This document shows, one piece after another, positions 5,138 to 6,547 of a stretch of 6,547 nucleotides of DNA. Source of the stretch: Bacteroidota bacterium. GTDB taxonomy: Bacteria > Bacteroidota > Bacteroidia > Chitinophagales > Chitinophagaceae. The position numbers and the translations under genes were made by a program. The notes beneath the pieces were generated by a model. That model searched no databases, had not been told where the DNA came from, and was given only the letters and a program-made list of their open reading frames with translations. The stretch lies in the NCBI GenBank assembly GCA_023396345.1, contig JAEWWO010000326.1:1-6547 (forward strand), written 5' to 3'. The first letter of the stretch is position 1; each line of letters starts with the position of its first letter.

Positions 5138-6547
5138 ATGAAAACTTATTTAATATTAATAAATAATGCTCCAAAAATGGGGCTATATCATAAAGCTTTG
5201 GGAGATGAACTTAAACAAAAAGGATTTAATGTTGTTTTTGCATTTTCAGATGAAATACCTATAATTAATAATCAGCTTGATATTAAAGATTTTCCTACTT
5301 ATATTTTTTCGGATTATTTTAAAAAGAATTATGATAGTTTAATTATTAATGAAAAATATAATACTATAAATATTTGGAAAACTTATTTTAGTGATTTCGA
5401 CCGAAATATTGTTCATTATAATTTATCGATATATGATAAGAAGTATTATTATTCTCTGATGGTAAATCTTGTCAACTTTTTTGATATGATAATTAATAAA
5501 GAAAAAATTGACTTTATTCTTTATGAAAATATCTCCAACAGTTTTTCATATGTTGCCTATGAAGTAGGAAAAAAGAATAATGTAAAATATAGAGGGTACG
5601 TTGGTTCTAGGTTACCAAACCGTTTTGAACTTCACACTGAGGAGTTTGGAATTAAAGAGGAATTTAAAGAAATATTTGATAATCTCAATATTGATGATAT
5701 TGATGATACTGTGCGTAATGAAATAATTAATTACTTAGTAAAATATGATGGAAAAGAAATGCCATCATATCATCCTAAAAAAAGTAAACTTAATCCTGAT
5801 TATCCTTTACTTAAAAGATACTTGGAGTCAGAGAAAGTTAACCAAATTAAAGAAGCAATTATGAAATCCATTGAATTTAGTGGAAATAGTAAATATAGAT
5901 ATCAGATTCAAAATCCTTTTTCAACATATATGACATTGTTTAAAAGACAATTAATTAAAAAGATTCGAATAAAAAAGGGTGAGAGGTTATTTGAAAAAAA
6001 AGATGCTAATGATAAGTATTTTCTTTTTCCTTTACACATGAAGCCAGAATCTTCAACTTCAGTTCTTTCTAGACATTTTTGTGATGATATTGCAGTTATA
6101 AAAAATATTGCATTTAATATACCCTTCGGCTATAAACTTTATGTTAAAGAACATTTTGTGAATTATGGTAACATGCCTTTAAATTTCTATAAAGAGCTGA
6201 AAAAAATACCAAATGTTAAACTTTTAAAAAGTAATGAAGACTCTATTTCATTAGTTCGGGATTGTAAAGCTTTAATTACATTAACAAGTACCATGGGACT
6301 TGAAGCTCTGTTTATGGGTAAAAAAGTTATTACATTCGGAAATGTATTTTATGCATCACATTCTAACTGTATAGAATTAAGAAATTTCGAAGAATTGTTC
6401 AATATTTTATTAAATTTGGAAGAAGTAAATGATAATGATAGAAATTTGTATCATGAAAATATACGTTTTGTTGCTGCATATATTAAAATCACATTTGAGG
6501 GAAATATAGGGTATTCAATCTATCAGAAGGATGATACTCGTAAATTT
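5138..6547 (+). CDS. Capsule-type glycosyltransferase of the KpsC/KpsS kind, 3'-truncated; candidate pseudaminyltransferase
   Basis: An open frame of 470 codons starts one base after the pseI stop and reaches the window edge without a stop, so the gene is partial at its 3' end. No signal peptide or membrane segment is visible, so it should be cytoplasmic. The N-terminal part opens with a Rossmann-like YLILINNAPKMGLYHKALGDE region (4-24) and VVFAFSD (32-38). The C-terminal part has FLFPLHMKPESST (295-307), YKLYVKEHF (332-340) and ITLTSTMGLEALFMGKKVITFG (380-401). This pattern, a KEH/KQHP-like segment followed by TxxSTxGxEALxxGKxVxxxG, is typical of capsule polysaccharide synthesis proteins related to the CMP-Kdo-using transferases KpsC and KpsS. 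Next to PseF and PseI, a CMP-pseudaminate donor is a reasonable inference, not shown. An AAAGGAG string 15 bases ahead is the pseI C-terminal coding and probably not a ribosome site. Sampled stretches are very AT-rich (10/60 and 9/60 G+C at 5281-5400), unlike pseI. Confidence 0.8.
   Translation, partial: MKTYLILINNAPKMGLYHKALGDELKQKGFNVVFAFSDEIPIINNQLDIKDFPTYIFSDYFKKNYDSLIINEKYNTINIWKTYFSDFDRNIVHYNLSIYDKKYYYSLMVNLVNFFDMIINKEKIDFILYENISNSFSYVAYEVGKKNNVKYRGYVGSRLPNRFELHTEEFGIKEEFKEIFDNLNIDDIDDTVRNEIINYLVKYDGKEMPSYHPKKSKLNPDYPLLKRYLESEKVNQIKEAIMKSIEFSGNSKYRYQIQNPFSTYMTLFKRQLIKKIRIKKGERLFEKKDANDKYFLFPLHMKPESSTSVLSRHFCDDIAVIKNIAFNIPFGYKLYVKEHFVNYGNMPLNFYKELKKIPNVKLLKSNEDSISLVRDCKALITLTSTMGLEALFMGKKVITFGNVFYASHSNCIELRNFEELFNILLNLEEVNDNDRNLYHENIRFVAAYIKITFEGNIGYSIYQKDDTRKF

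Overview
The window looks like part of a surface-polysaccharide (O-antigen or capsule) locus from a Bacteroidota bacterium, most likely a member of the Flavobacteriia. The evidence is the AT-rich sequence, A-rich leaders without clear Shine-Dalgarno sites, a TAnnTTTG-type promoter element, simple direct repeats in the intergenic leader, and the protein sequences themselves. The genus cannot be fixed from this stretch alone. All six genes lie on the + strand, and no RNA gene, insertion sequence or CRISPR array was seen.

Layout: positions 1-182 are non-coding and repeat-rich, with a likely promoter near 153-160. Then come a dTDP-glucose 4,6-dehydratase (rmlB, 183-1238); a PLP-dependent aminotransferase of the PseC type (1267-2454); the CMP-pseudaminate cytidylyltransferase PseF (2438-3127); a protein made of two fused GNAT acetyltransferase domains in the place where PseH would be expected (3131-4141); the pseudaminate synthase PseI (4138-5136); and a large capsule-type glycosyltransferase of the KpsC/KpsS kind that runs off the end of the window (5138-6547, no stop). 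After the 28-base gap between rmlB and pseC, every junction is an overlap or a gap of 1-3 bases, so the five distal genes are very probably one translationally linked operon.

Together the genes describe synthesis and transfer of pseudaminic acid or a close relative. PseC aminates the 4-keto sugar, an acetyltransferase acylates the new amine, PseI condenses the freed sugar with phosphoenolpyruvate, PseF activates the product as CMP-sugar, and the last gene is a good candidate for the enzyme that puts it on a glycan. Two canonical steps have no gene here: PseB (the UDP-GlcNAc dehydratase/epimerase before PseC) and PseG (the UDP-sugar hydrolase before PseI). RmlB belongs to the dTDP-sugar branch and should not substitute for PseB.

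The most unusual points are the tandem-GNAT fusion, whose second half resembles the acetyltransferase domain often fused to PseG although PseG itself is absent; the KpsS-like gene directly behind pseI; and uneven base composition along the operon, suggesting mosaic assembly.
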